A DNA stretch of 24,303 bases from a virus. The notes beneath the pieces were generated by a model. The model was given only the letters and a program-made list of their open reading frames with translations. It made no database searches and was not told the origin of the DNA. Shown in pieces: positions 6,662-15,395 of this stretch (its first letter is position 1; every line of letters begins with the position of its first letter). Both the position numbers and the translations under genes were made by a program. The stretch is taken from positions 1 through 24,303 of IMG/VR virus record IMGVR_UViG_3300042326_001767. One strand, 5' to 3'.

Positions 6662-7372
6662 ATGCCAAAAAATAAAAAAGGCATTGTTAGACCATCTTTT
6701 GAAGAATCAATAGATATTATTAATTCGGAAATACAAAAACGTAAACATCGTTGGCATCTTACAGCTATCGCATGGATGGATTTTGAAGATGTTTCTCAGA
6801 GATTAAGAATTCATATTTATAAAAAATGGGATAAATGGGACCCATCAAGGCCAATTCGTCCATGGTTAAACCAAGTTATTAATCATCAAATGACAAATAT
6901 GTTAAGAAATCATTATTCAAATTTCTCTAGACCGTGTTTAAAATGTCCTTTTAATACTGGTGAATATGGTTGTTCGATTTATGGAACGCAAAATAACGAG
7001 TGTAAAGATTATGCAAAATGGGAAAAAAATAAAAAATCTGCGTATGATATTAAATTCCCATTAAGTATTCATAGTCCAAATCATGATAATCCAGAATCAA
7101 CTTTAGAAAATATACTACAAGACAGAGAAAATGGTGTAGATATTCAAACTTTAATACCTGTTTTTCATGAGGTTATGAAAAAATATTTAACTATTATTGA
7201 ATGGAAAGTTTATGATTATATGTTTCTACAGCATTTAGACGAAGTAGAGGTTGCTAAAAAAATGGGATATAAATTAAGTTTAAAAGCAGGGAGGCCCGCA
7301 TATAGACAAATTGGAAAAATAAAATCAAAAATTTTACAAAAAGCCAGGGAAATTGTAAAAGATATTTTATAA
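6662..7372 (+). CDS. Sigma-70-like factor with cysteine cluster
   Basis: A 236-aa protein with the layout of a reduced (ECF-type) sigma factor. Residues about 36-85 resemble region 2: DFEDVSQRLRIHIYKKWDKW then RPWLNQVINHQMTNMLR, the DxEDvxQ...W...N...R pattern that binds core polymerase and melts the -10. Residues about 190-235 form a helix-turn-helix like region 4 (LDEVEVAKKMGYKLSLKAGR). Between them lies an insert with four cysteines, C92-x2-C95-x8-C104-x9-C114, likely a zinc or iron-sulfur site. The promoter signal GTGTAA that recurs in this window could be its target; that is inference. No phage-type RNA polymerase gene is visible in the window. It begins 6 bp after the zinc-ribbon gene and ends exactly where the next gene starts. 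Confidence 0.65.
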   Translation: MPKNKKGIVRPSFEESIDIINSEIQKRKHRWHLTAIAWMDFEDVSQRLRIHIYKKWDKWDPSRPIRPWLNQVINHQMTNMLRNHYSNFSRPCLKCPFNTGEYGCSIYGTQNNECKDYAKWEKNKKSAYDIKFPLSIHSPNHDNPESTLENILQDRENGVDIQTLIPVFHEVMKKYLTIIEWKVYDYMFLQHLDEVEVAKKMGYKLSLKAGRPAYRQIGKIKSKILQKAREIVKDIL

Positions 7373-8485
7373 ATGGACGACATTCTTACATTAGAGCAAA
7401 AAAATAGGTTAGCGGAAATTCTACAAAAAAGTCCGGAAGCCACTCTTACTGAGATTACCGCTTATACTTATAATAATGAAAACATAGATAGTCGCAGTAA
7501 AGAAGGTCGAATTTTAAAACAGTATTTGTTAGATAATAATATTGAGTATAAAAATCGCTCTGTTTTTCAAAGAGGTCGTGTTGAATTAACAAATGAACAC
7601 GAAGAATTTATAAAAAACAATTATAAAAATCAACACTACTTAGACATGGCGAAAATTTTATTTAAAAATAATAATTTAACCCATTTGAGTCTTGAATCAC
7701 GCGAAGTTAATAAATACGTTAATAAATTACAAAAGGATGATCCTACATATTTAGATATGACTACTTATGTTGCTAAAGAATCAGGTGCTCCAACACAAAG
7801 TCATATTGGAGAATATTTTCCACCGCGCCGTATGGATCAAACTTTATATAGAATTAATAAATATCTTAATTTAGGATGGGAAGATAAGAAATTAAAAGCC
7901 GTTCAGATCAAACAAGTTGAGACGCTACAAAGATATTTGAATACTTTTAGTTTTTGCTATCAAATTAATACTTATCGCCGTGAAGATGACCGTAAATTAT
8001 TTGAGGATGCTTTTATTCGTTATACTTATGATAAGGAAGATTTAACACAAGAAGAATTAGATCAATTTATTACCTTATGTACAGAAGTTGTTACGGCTTC
8101 TACAATTTTACAACAAGTTGAAGATTTGCGCCAATTATTACGTCAAGCCTCCGAAGAAGACGAGGGGCGCAATATTAAAATGAGTCTTAATGAGGCGATT
8201 AGTAGTTTACAAACCGAATATAACCAATGTCGTAATAGACAAAATAAATTATATAAATCGCTTGTTGATGATCGATCCAAAAAAATACAGGAGCGTAAAC
8301 AAGAAAATGCTAGTATTCTTAATTTAGTACAGGCGTGGAAAGACGAGGAACGCCGTAAAAGTATTATTCATTTAGCCGAAGCTCAAAAACAAAATTTAGA
8401 AGATGAAGCCAAACGCTTGTCATCTATGGACGAACTAAAAGCAATAATTCGTGGAATTGATATAGATGAAATGGTTCATAGTTAA
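7373..8485 (+). CDS. Hypothetical helical protein, candidate small terminase subunit
   Basis: A 370-aa, highly charged, mainly helical protein. The first 120 residues contain two segments that look like helix-turn-helix units (LTEITAYTYNNENIDSR and LTNEHEEFIKNNYKN...AKILF). The middle, around FPPRRMDQTLYRINKYLNLGW, is hydrophobic and may be globular. From about 235 to the end it is a long coiled coil (QQVEDLRQLLRQASEEDE, QERKQENASILNLVQAWKDEERR). I do not recognise a family. DNA-binding motif plus oligomerising helices, two genes before the large terminase, fits a small terminase subunit, which is otherwise missing here. The start codon follows the sigma gene's stop directly (TAAATG) with no Shine-Dalgarno site. 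Confidence 0.5.
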   Translation: MDDILTLEQKNRLAEILQKSPEATLTEITAYTYNNENIDSRSKEGRILKQYLLDNNIEYKNRSVFQRGRVELTNEHEEFIKNNYKNQHYLDMAKILFKNNNLTHLSLESREVNKYVNKLQKDDPTYLDMTTYVAKESGAPTQSHIGEYFPPRRMDQTLYRINKYLNLGWEDKKLKAVQIKQVETLQRYLNTFSFCYQINTYRREDDRKLFEDAFIRYTYDKEDLTQEELDQFITLCTEVVTASTILQQVEDLRQLLRQASEEDEGRNIKMSLNEAISSLQTEYNQCRNRQNKLYKSLVDDRSKKIQERKQENASILNLVQAWKDEERRKSIIHLAEAQKQNLEDEAKRLSSMDELKAIIRGIDIDEMVHS

Positions 8486-8496
8486 TATAATATATT

Positions 8497-9432
8497 ATGA
8501 ATAAGAACAAAATATACTTAAAATGTAAAGTTTGTGGTGAAGAATTTAATTATTTTGCCGAACTTCAAAAACATTTAAGATATTACCATAAGCTTTCCTG
8601 TAAAACTTATTTTGAAACTTATTGGAAACGTATTGATCGTTTTAATGGGACAAAATTAGAATATAAATCTTTTGACCAATACATTACTTGCGATTTTGTT
8701 GATAAAAAAAACTATAAAAACTGGTTAAAGACTCTTTCCAAAGAAGAGTGTGCGGATTATTTTAAAAGTAAGTTAGAGCAATATTGTGATTTAAAAACTC
8801 TTGATATGGCGCCCAGTCAGGTAGAGTGTCAAAGTATTAATTGTTTATTACCTATTAGTACAATGGAAGCTTTGTCTGGAATCTGTTACAATGATTTATG
8901 TAAAAAAATTGGATTGCATTCCAGATTTAATTATCAAATTCCTGATGAAATTCCTTTCACTCCTATTCCACAAATTATTGTAGATAGTCGTGAACAAAAA
9001 CCATTTCATTTTGAAGAGCATACTTTAATTGAATCTAAATTAGAATATGGCGATTATTCTCTTCACCCTAACAATAAATTAGCAGTAGAGAGAAAAAGTT
9101 TATCTGATTTATATGGAACTTTGAGTGGTGGCCGCGAAAGATTTGAACGCGAAATTCAAAAGGCTAAAAAAATGGAAGGTTATATTGTCGTAGTCGTAGA
9201 ATCGACTCTCAATAATACGATGTATCAAAAACAAAAATTTGGTAAAGCTTCTGGTGAATTTATTGCTCATAACATGAGAAAATTATTACGTCAATATGAT
9301 AATTTACAATTTGTTTTTTGTGATGGGCGCGAAGAAGCGAGAAATAAAACACTTCATATTTTAGGTATGAATGAAGAGGCCTGTAAAATAGATTTACAAT
9401 ATTACTTTGATACAAAATGGCACTCATCGTAG
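8497..9432 (+). CDS. ERCC4-type nuclease with N-terminal C2H2 zinc finger
   Basis: A 311-aa protein. Residues 10-31 form a C2H2 finger (C10-x2-C13-x12-H26-x4-H31). The C-terminal domain from about 158 is an ERCC4/XPF-Mus81-type nuclease: IIVDSREQKPF (D163, R165, E166), LEYGDYS (GDY 185-187), AVERKSLSDLYGTL (E198, R199, K200) and GRERFEREI. These match the GDxnERKx3D core that coordinates the catalytic metal. Family members cut branched or flap DNA. The gene overlaps the large terminase by 16 bp, so it may debranch replicating concatemers before packaging, the job of endonuclease VII in T4; that is inference. The middle region (60-150) is unassigned. Confidence 0.85.
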   Translation: MNKNKIYLKCKVCGEEFNYFAELQKHLRYYHKLSCKTYFETYWKRIDRFNGTKLEYKSFDQYITCDFVDKKNYKNWLKTLSKEECADYFKSKLEQYCDLKTLDMAPSQVECQSINCLLPISTMEALSGICYNDLCKKIGLHSRFNYQIPDEIPFTPIPQIIVDSREQKPFHFEEHTLIESKLEYGDYSLHPNNKLAVERKSLSDLYGTLSGGRERFEREIQKAKKMEGYIVVVVESTLNNTMYQKQKFGKASGEFIAHNMRKLLRQYDNLQFVFCDGREEARNKTLHILGMNEEACKIDLQYYFDTKWHSS

Positions 9433-11321
9433 GAAATCAAAAAAAATCTAAACCATTAGCTAACGTTAATAAAGAGTTACTGAATTTAAAGGGCGATTTA
9501 ACTGACGAAGAAGCACGGGTTAGTCTTGCTAAATTTTTAAGATATAATCTTGGTTTTACTACGGAATTATCAATGGGCTTAACATTAGAAGCCTATCAAG
9601 AATTAACTCTTAATTCTTTTTTTAATAGAAATTATTGTATGTTAGTTTGGGGGCGTGGTGGCGCTAAAAGTTTTTGCGCTGCGATCTATTGTATTCTTAA
9701 ATGCATGTTAGAGCCTGGAACTAAAATACTTATTGCATCTATTAACTTTCGTACTAGTCGTCGTGTTTTTAATGAAATTGAAAAATTTTTAATGTCTCCA
9801 GGCGCAGCACTAGCGCGACAATGCTTTGGTTTAAAAAGTAAGAGAAATGACCAATACGAATGGCAAATTAATGGCGGTAGTATCACAGCTATCCCACTAA
9901 CTGGTGAAAAAATTCGTGGTATCCGTGCTAACGTACTTATATTGGATGAGTTTTTACTTTTACCCCCAGATATTATTGACAATGTTCTTATTCCATTCTT
10001 GAGTTCGCCAAGAGATGTAGGCGAGCGTATTCGTATTAGAAAACTAGAAGAAGAGTTAATAAAAAAAGGTTTATTGCATCCAGATAATAAACATGTGTTT
10101 GAGAACACGTCCCAAATGTTATGTTTAAGTTCTGCTAGTTATACTTTTGAACATTTATTTCGTGTGTATCAACAGTGGTCAAATTTAGTAGAACATCCAG
10201 ATGAGCAAGAGTCTAAAGAGGGCGAGCTGCCTGGGACATATTTTATTTCCCAATTAAGTTATGAAGCGTTACCTCAGCACATGGTCGATCAAGGCGCGAT
10301 CCAAGTTGCTAAAAGTGGTGGGAGTTCACACCATTCGTTTTTACGGGAATATTGTGCCCGTTTTATTGATGGTGGGGATAGTTATTTCTCACCTAAAAAA
10401 ATGCATGAATGTACTATATTAGATGGTGAATATCCAACTACAAAAGTAATTGGAGATAGTGATAAAAAATATGTTTTAGCAATTGACCCTAACTTTTCGT
10501 CTTCTAAAGTTGCCGACTATTTTGCCATGAGCGTGATTGAGCTAGATGAAGAAAAAAAACAAGGCGTATTAGTTCATGGATATCAAGCCGCAGGGTCATC
10601 GTTGCAAGATCATATAAAATATTTTTACTATTTATTTAAAAACTTTAATATTGCGTTAATTGTTATTGACCATGCTGGTGCAGATACATTTATAGATGCT
10701 GTTAATAATTCTCAATATTTTAAAGACATAAATCGTAAAATTGGGTTTGTAGATTTTGATTCTGATAAAGAGAATGAGGATTATACAAAAATGTTAAAAG
10801 ATTGTGCTCGTCAATACAATAAAGATTTTGGTAATATATGTATTAAACAATATTTTACAAGCTTCTTCTTGGGTCGGGCAAATTCTTATTTACAAACCTG
10901 TATAGATCATAAAAAAATATGGTTTGCCTCGCGCGCGAGCAATCACCCAGATATTTTAGAAAATATCTTTACAATGAATCTTCCAATGGAATATATTTAC
11001 CCAAGAGGCATCGGGGATAAAGCAGATAATGAATATGAGACCAAAAAATTAACTGTTAGAGAATTTATTGAACAGCAAGATTTTATTGTTCAGGATACCA
11101 AAGATCAGTGTGCCAATGTAGAGGTTACAACAACATCTAGGGGTACCCAAAGTTTTGACTTACCGTCTCATTTGAGAAAATCAACCAGTATTAATAGAGC
11201 TAGAAAAGATAACTATACTACTCTTATGTTGGGAAATTGGGGCGTAAAAGCTTATTTTGATATAATGGCTCCAGAAAATTTTGCAAAGAAAAATACAGAG
11301 TTCGTTGCAGAATTAATCTAA
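9417..11321 (+). CDS. terL: Terminase large subunit
   Basis: A 634-aa packaging motor. The ATPase domain has a Walker A variant WGRGGAKS (78-85), Walker B VLILDEF (173-179) with catalytic E178, and a likely coupling motif LSSAS near 237-241. The RNase H-like headful nuclease domain follows: VLAIDPNF (D357), IVIDHAGAD (D418, D423) and a later acidic segment DFDSDKENED (447-456). The length is normal for large terminases. It translocates DNA through the portal and cuts concatemers. The start lies inside the nuclease gene, with no Shine-Dalgarno site, suggesting translational coupling. The ATP-binding loop is a glycine-rich, Lys-containing variant as in many phage terminases, so activity is expected. 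Confidence 0.95.
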   Translation: MALIVGNQKKSKPLANVNKELLNLKGDLTDEEARVSLAKFLRYNLGFTTELSMGLTLEAYQELTLNSFFNRNYCMLVWGRGGAKSFCAAIYCILKCMLEPGTKILIASINFRTSRRVFNEIEKFLMSPGAALARQCFGLKSKRNDQYEWQINGGSITAIPLTGEKIRGIRANVLILDEFLLLPPDIIDNVLIPFLSSPRDVGERIRIRKLEEELIKKGLLHPDNKHVFENTSQMLCLSSASYTFEHLFRVYQQWSNLVEHPDEQESKEGELPGTYFISQLSYEALPQHMVDQGAIQVAKSGGSSHHSFLREYCARFIDGGDSYFSPKKMHECTILDGEYPTTKVIGDSDKKYVLAIDPNFSSSKVADYFAMSVIELDEEKKQGVLVHGYQAAGSSLQDHIKYFYYLFKNFNIALIVIDHAGADTFIDAVNNSQYFKDINRKIGFVDFDSDKENEDYTKMLKDCARQYNKDFGNICIKQYFTSFFLGRANSYLQTCIDHKKIWFASRASNHPDILENIFTMNLPMEYIYPRGIGDKADNEYETKKLTVREFIEQQDFIVQDTKDQCANVEVTTTSRGTQSFDLPSHLRKSTSINRARKDNYTTLMLGNWGVKAYFDIMAPENFAKKNTEFVAELI

Positions 11322-11338
11322 TAAAATATCAGATTTTA
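11322..11338 (+). terminator. Short AT-only hairpin after the terminase gene
   Basis: TAAAAT (11322-11327) and ATTTTA (11333-11338) are perfect 6-bp arms around ATCAG, directly after the terminase stop and directly before GTGTAA. It is weak alone and listed because the same layout recurs at other unit boundaries. Confidence 0.22.
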
Positions 11339-11358
11339 GTGTAATAAACTGTTATAAT
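11337..11358 (+). promoter_or_regulatory. GTGTAA-type promoter signal for the portal unit
   Basis: TAGTGTAA (core 11339-11344) lies 25 nt before the portal ATG, with a TATAAT (11353-11358) between them, 5 nt from the start codon. No TTGACA-like hexamer sits 17 nt upstream of that TATAAT, so a plain sigma70 promoter is not a good reading. Confidence 0.5.
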
Positions 11359-11363
11359 AATTT

Positions 11364-13268
11364 ATGGCACGAAATAGTAATAAAAATATTAAATTCCCAG
11401 AGCCACAGGTAATTGAAGGATCTATTAAGTCTAATGAGACTATAGAAATCAAAGCAAGCCGTGGAGAAGTGAATACCTCCGTAAGAAGGAATAGGTCATC
11501 AACTATTTCTAGAACTGATAAATATAAAAATATCGAAGGTGGAGTTATTCCTTTTATTTACGGCGGAGGTTATGGAAAGTATACTTCTAATATTAGTATA
11601 AAAGATACTATTATCTTATGCCAAAAAGCTTATTATAATTTTTCTATTTTTAGGAATACGATTGATTTAATGACTGAATTTAGTTGTTCGCCTATTTATT
11701 TTACTGGTGGAAATGAACAATCCCGTAAATTTTTTCAAGCATGGGGTGACCGTGTAAATTTATGGAAATTACAAGATATGTTTTTCCGTGAATTTTTTCG
11801 TAGTGGTAATGTCTTTTTATATAAATTAAATGCTCAGTTTACTAAACAAGATATGCGCGTTCTTACTGATTTAATTACTACAGAAGCCCGTACGGGAGAA
11901 ATTCCCGTTAGATATATTATTTTAAATCCGGCTGATATTCAAGCTATCGGGTCAGCTTCATTTATTACTCCTCAATATATTAAAGTTTTAAATGATTTTG
12001 AAATGCAGGTTTTAACTAATCCGGATAATGAACAAGATAAAGAACTTGCTCAAAGAGTCAAGAATGTAAAAGATTTAAAAACTACTAGTAATATCACCCA
12101 ATCAAATCAATACATGGTATTTGAATTAGACCCCGAAAGATTTGTTCCAATTTTTTACAAAAAACAAGATTATGAACCGTTTAGCGTACCAATGGGTTTT
12201 CCAGTTCTCGAAGATATTAACTGGAAGCAAGAACTTAAAAACATGGATATGGCAATTAGTCGTACCATACAGCAAACAGTCCTTTTGGTTACAATGGGAA
12301 ATGATGAAGTCGGTATGCCAACCAAAGAACAAATCGCAACATTAAGAAAGATTTTCGAAAATGAAAGTGTGGGTCGTATTTTAGTTACCGATTATACAAC
12401 TAATATTAAATTTATTATACCAGAGATTAGTAATATTCTTGATCCTAAAAAATATGAGGTTGTAGATCGTGATATTCGTTATGGTTTAAATAACGTTCTT
12501 TTTGGCGAAGAAAAATATGCAAATACTAATACTAAAATAGAAGTATTCTTATCAAGATTAAAACATGCGAGAGAAACTTTCATGAATGAGTTTATTATAC
12601 CAGAAATGAAAAAAATTGGTAAAAATCTTGGTTTCAAAAATTTGCCAACCGCCCGTTTTAAAGATGCTGATTTTAAAAATGATATGAACTTAACGAGAAT
12701 TTATTCTCGCTTAATTGAGCTTGGGGTTCTTACTCCAGAAGAGGGGGTTACGGCCATTGAAACTGGTCGTTTACCACTTCCAGATGAAAGTATAGAATCA
12801 CAAAAAGATTTTAAAAAATTACAAGAAGAAGGGTTGTACCAACCTTTATTAAATAAAGGACAGCAACAAGAAACTGGTCGTCCTACCGGAACTGGAACGC
12901 CCCAAACAACAAAAGCTCCTAGAACAGCGCCAACAGCACAAGCTTCTGAAATTAAACCTAAAATAAATGCCGATCTTGTAGCTAAAAATTTGGTTAAATT
13001 TGATAATTTAGTTGAAGCTGTTGAGACAACTTTAAAAGAAAAGTATGATCGTAAAAGACTAACCAAAGAACAAAAAGAAATTATTCAAACAATAGCAGAA
13101 ACAATTGCTACAAATGAATTACCAAAAGATTGGGTTAATAAAATTAATGATTATATTAACAAACCAGTCGAATTAAATGTTAATATGGAAAAGATTAATG
13201 AAATTGCTGCTCAATATGGTTTGGATTATAAAACAGCAATTTTATTATATCATAGTAAATTAGAATAA
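11364..13268 (+). CDS. Portal protein
   Basis: A 634-aa portal vertex protein, placed directly after the large terminase. The N-terminal 55 residues are polar and probably flexible. The core starts around [14 protein letters not shown] (60-73), followed by helices typical of portals and the family-like segment [14 protein letters not shown] (141-154). [10 protein letters not shown] precedes it, and a stretch near 380-430 is likely the clip/stem region. After about residue 495 comes a Gln/Thr/Pro/Ala-rich linker (to about 530), then a helical C-terminal extension ending in a three-helix bundle-like segment ([20 protein letters not shown]). The extension may face the capsid interior or contact scaffold. 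The dodecameric ring and terminase docking are family knowledge. It starts a new GTGTAA unit. Confidence 0.88.
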   Translation: MARNSNKNIKFPEPQVIEGSIKSNETIEIKASRGEVNTSVRRNRSSTISRTDKYKNIEGGVIPFIYGGGYGKYTSNISIKDTIILCQKAYYNFSIFRNTIDLMTEFSCSPIYFTGGNEQSRKFFQAWGDRVNLWKLQDMFFREFFRSGNVFLYKLNAQFTKQDMRVLTDLITTEARTGEIPVRYIILNPADIQAIGSASFITPQYIKVLNDFEMQVLTNPDNEQDKELAQRVKNVKDLKTTSNITQSNQYMVFELDPERFVPIFYKKQDYEPFSVPMGFPVLEDINWKQELKNMDMAISRTIQQTVLLVTMGNDEVGMPTKEQIATLRKIFENESVGRILVTDYTTNIKFIIPEISNILDPKKYEVVDRDIRYGLNNVLFGEEKYANTNTKIEVFLSRLKHARETFMNEFIIPEMKKIGKNLGFKNLPTARFKDADFKNDMNLTRIYSRLIELGVLTPEEGVTAIETGRLPLPDESIESQKDFKKLQEEGLYQPLLNKGQQQETGRPTGTGTPQTTKAPRTAPTAQASEIKPKINADLVAKNLVKFDNLVEAVETTLKEKYDRKRLTKEQKEIIQTIAETIATNELPKDWVNKINDYINKPVELNVNMEKINEIAAQYGLDYKTAILLYHSKLE

Positions 13269-13269
13269 T

Positions 13270-14901
13270 ATGAGTAGAAGTTTAATTAGAAAAAATCAAT
13301 TACATCCAGATATAGGAGATTTAGTAACTGGATATGGAAGTTCTATATTTGTAAAATCTGGAGATTTTAACACACTTTCTCAGTCATTATCCGGTATTGT
13401 TGAGTTTAATAAATCAATTACAGTTCTTATTACTGGTGATCAAAATATTAATGGTTTAAAAAATTTTTCTAACAGAATAACAATTAATAATAGTGGCGTT
13501 GTTCTACAAGGAGAGATTTTGCCTGGAACTGTATATGTAACAGGAGATCAAACTATTAGTGGTTTAAAAAATTTTATAACAAGACCTACTGTTAATGGAA
13601 GCGGAGTTTTTCTTCGAGGAGAATATCCAATAAATGCATATTTATTGATTACAGGATCGGGTGATTTGTCAGCTGGTTTAAAATATGTAATTGATACTAG
13701 TGCCAATAGTTATACTGTTAACCTTCCTTTGGTTCCTTTAACTGGAGATAGTATATCAATACTTGATTATAATAATACTTTTGATATTAATTCTTTAATT
13801 ATTAATAAGCAAAATTCTAAAATTGAGGGATATGACGAAAATTTATTATGCAATGTGAAAGGGTCTTCTTTTGATTTGGTTTATATTAATAATATAAAAG
13901 GGTGGGAAATTATACCTCAATATGCCGTTGTTTCCGCTCCTATTCAAATAATTTCTAGTCCTGGAGCTACAGGCCCTTCTGGCCCATCTGGCAGTCCTGG
14001 TGGTGCTACCGGTGCAACTGGTCCAGCGGGTAATGGCGCGACTGGCGCAACTGGTAGTGGCGCAACTGGAGCAACTGGCGCAACTGGCGCAACTGGCGCA
14101 ACTGGCGCAACTGGCGCAACTGGCGCAACTGGCGCAACTGGCGCAACTGGTAGTGGCGCAACTGGAGCAACTGGAGCAACTGGAGCAACTGGCGCAACTG
14201 GCGCAACTGGAGCAACTGGCGCAACTGGTAGTGGCGCAACTGGAGCTACTGGCACTACCGGTGCGACTGGAGCTACTGGTGCTACTGGCGCAACAGGACC
14301 ACAGGGTACCCCAGGAGGCGCAACTGGCGCAACTGGTATTTTATCTATAGTAGATCAGGAGAAATTAAATAGTATCCAATCTAACGCCTCTCGTAGAAAT
14401 GTATTTTCAGTAGATTTATGCAGAAATATTAATATCTTATACGGTGATAGTAATTATAGTCCTGGAAATCCATCTAATGGATTTTTTCCATTAGGAACTT
14501 ATTTTGGCAATACTGCGTATGGTATGGCAGATTCGCTATTATTTAGTAGTAATCGTTATTTTTGGTTTAATTCTGAGATTTACTTAAACCAAAGAGTACT
14601 TTTCGCCTACTATAAAATTACTATGATAGTAAGAGTAAATGGAGCTTTTAATGACGGTGTTCATTGCAGATTATGGCGTAGGGAATCTAATGGTACACAA
14701 TCAATAGTTCCTGGGCTACAGGATTTTGGTGGTGGTAGTGCTGGTACGGATAGACGATATGTAGCTACTTCTGACCCATTACCAATTGATGGTAATTTTT
14801 ATAGTTTTAGACCAGAATTTGCTGCATATAATGCACTTCCTGGCGGTGGAGGAAATGGAGCTACAATACAAGATGTTAGTTTATTAATATATATGGAATA
14901 A
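13270..14901 (+). CDS. Collagen-like fibre protein with TGDQ/GLKNF repeats
   Basis: A 543-aa fibre. Residues 1-50 may attach to the virion. Two 30-residue modules follow (53-82 and 89-118), each reading TGDQ-xI-xGLKNF...N-SGV-L-GE. A beta-rich domain (122-228) precedes a collagen-like stalk (about 232-356) of nearly pure GAT triplets with GSG interruptions. A C-terminal globular domain (360-543) is rich in Tyr, Asn and Gly and contains [11 protein letters not shown] and [12 protein letters not shown], with the look of a receptor-binding or trimerising tip. The modules recur in the proteins at 15396 and 17207. The start is 1 bp after the portal stop with no Shine-Dalgarno site. The role as a host-recognition fibre is inferred from composition. 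Confidence 0.8.
   Translation: MSRSLIRKNQLHPDIGDLVTGYGSSIFVKSGDFNTLSQSLSGIVEFNKSITVLITGDQNINGLKNFSNRITINNSGVVLQGEILPGTVYVTGDQTISGLKNFITRPTVNGSGVFLRGEYPINAYLLITGSGDLSAGLKYVIDTSANSYTVNLPLVPLTGDSISILDYNNTFDINSLIINKQNSKIEGYDENLLCNVKGSSFDLVYINNIKGWEIIPQYAVVSAPIQIISSPGATGPSGPSGSPGGATGATGPAGNGATGATGSGATGATGATGATGATGATGATGATGATGATGSGATGATGATGATGATGATGATGATGSGATGATGTTGATGATGATGATGPQGTPGGATGATGILSIVDQEKLNSIQSNASRRNVFSVDLCRNINILYGDSNYSPGNPSNGFFPLGTYFGNTAYGMADSLLFSSNRYFWFNSEIYLNQRVLFAYYKITMIVRVNGAFNDGVHCRLWRRESNGTQSIVPGLQDFGGGSAGTDRRYVATSDPLPIDGNFYSFRPEFAAYNALPGGGGNGATIQDVSLLIYME
13426..13623 (+). repeat. Two copies of the TGDQ...GLKNF...GSGV fibre module
   Basis: Copy 1 (13426-13515) and copy 2 (13534-13623) each encode about 30 residues sharing TGDQ, GLKNF, an Asn-rich turn, SGV and GE. 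Related copies lie in the genes at 15396 (residues 18-46, 107-137, 146-176 and a degenerate one at 302-326), and half a module opens the gene at 17207. Confidence 0.8.
13963..14337 (+). repeat. Collagen-like repeat with eight perfect 9-bp GGCGCAACT units
   Basis: About 125 residues of Gly-X-Y are encoded by 9-bp repeats. Between 14077 and 14148 there are eight consecutive perfect copies of GGCGCAACT, flanked by GGAGCAACT variants. Each unit is in frame, so gain or loss by replication slippage changes stalk length without a frameshift. GC content here is far above the flanking fibre DNA. Pro/Val/Ala and Gln/Leu frames on either strand are shadows. Confidence 0.92.
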
Positions 14902-14902
14902 T

Positions 14903-15346
14903 ATGAATATACAAGACCTTAACCAATTAATTCCAAACGAGTACAGAACTTTAAATGTTCCAGAAACATTTATGTACTATCGCTCTGGAGAAGTATTTCC
15001 AATCACTGGTGAATATATATCTCAAAATGATGATTTTATATTTAAATATATAAAAAATAATGGTGTTATGAATATAGAACAAATAAAGTCTTCTGGCCTT
15101 CCAAATGCCATCTATACATCAGAAGAATGGGTTCAAAAATATTTTACGAATTTAGAAGTTTTAGCGTTAATGAGATTAGAGCAAAATATTATATTACAAA
15201 ATAAAAATTTAGGACCAAAAATGCAATCTTCAAAGCAATGGTTAGAAAATATGTTATTTGCAGCTCCTTCTAATAATTTTAATCCAGCGCCGTATTCATA
15301 TGCCGAAATAAGTCAAGAGGCCGAACAAACTCTTTTCCAATCTTGA
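14903..15346 (+). CDS. Hypothetical protein (147 aa) following the collagen-like fibre
   Basis: A 147-aa soluble protein of mixed helix and strand starting MNIQDLNQLIPNEYRTLNVP. An N-terminal half with PITGEYISQNDDFIFKYIK is followed by a helical segment (SEEWVQKYFTNLEVLALMRLEQNI) and a disordered tail. There is no recognised motif, signal peptide or membrane span. It starts 1 bp after the fibre stop, in the GGAATAATATG context, and is the last gene of the portal unit. A role as a fibre connector or fibre-associated protein is a guess from position. Confidence 0.6.
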   Translation: MNIQDLNQLIPNEYRTLNVPETFMYYRSGEVFPITGEYISQNDDFIFKYIKNNGVMNIEQIKSSGLPNAIYTSEEWVQKYFTNLEVLALMRLEQNIILQNKNLGPKMQSSKQWLENMLFAAPSNNFNPAPYSYAEISQEAEQTLFQS

Positions 15347-15348
15347 TT

Positions 15349-15371
15349 TATTAAATTCCTTATATTTAATA
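15349..15371 (+). terminator. AT-only hairpin ending the portal unit
   Basis: TATTAAAT (15349-15356) and ATTTAATA (15364-15371) are perfect 8-bp arms around a 7-nt loop, just after the 147-aa gene and 4 nt before the next GTGTAA. No T-run follows, so intrinsic termination would be weak. Confidence 0.3.
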
Positions 15372-15373
15372 CT

Positions 15374-15390
15374 ACGTGTAAATTATAATT
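15374..15390 (+). promoter_or_regulatory. GTGTAA-type promoter signal for the fibre unit
   Basis: ACGTGTAAAT (core 15376-15381) lies 20 nt before the ATG at 15396, with TATAAT-like sequence 2 nt after the core. There is no Shine-Dalgarno site before the start codon. Confidence 0.45.
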
Positions 15391-15395
15391 AATAT

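Noticed and set aside
13944-14255. Pro/Val/Ala-rich antisense frames and Gln/Leu-rich frames in the collagen regions (also 298-690 and 291-635)
   Set aside because: They are forced by the 9-bp repeats read in other frames; no start context or promoter supports them.
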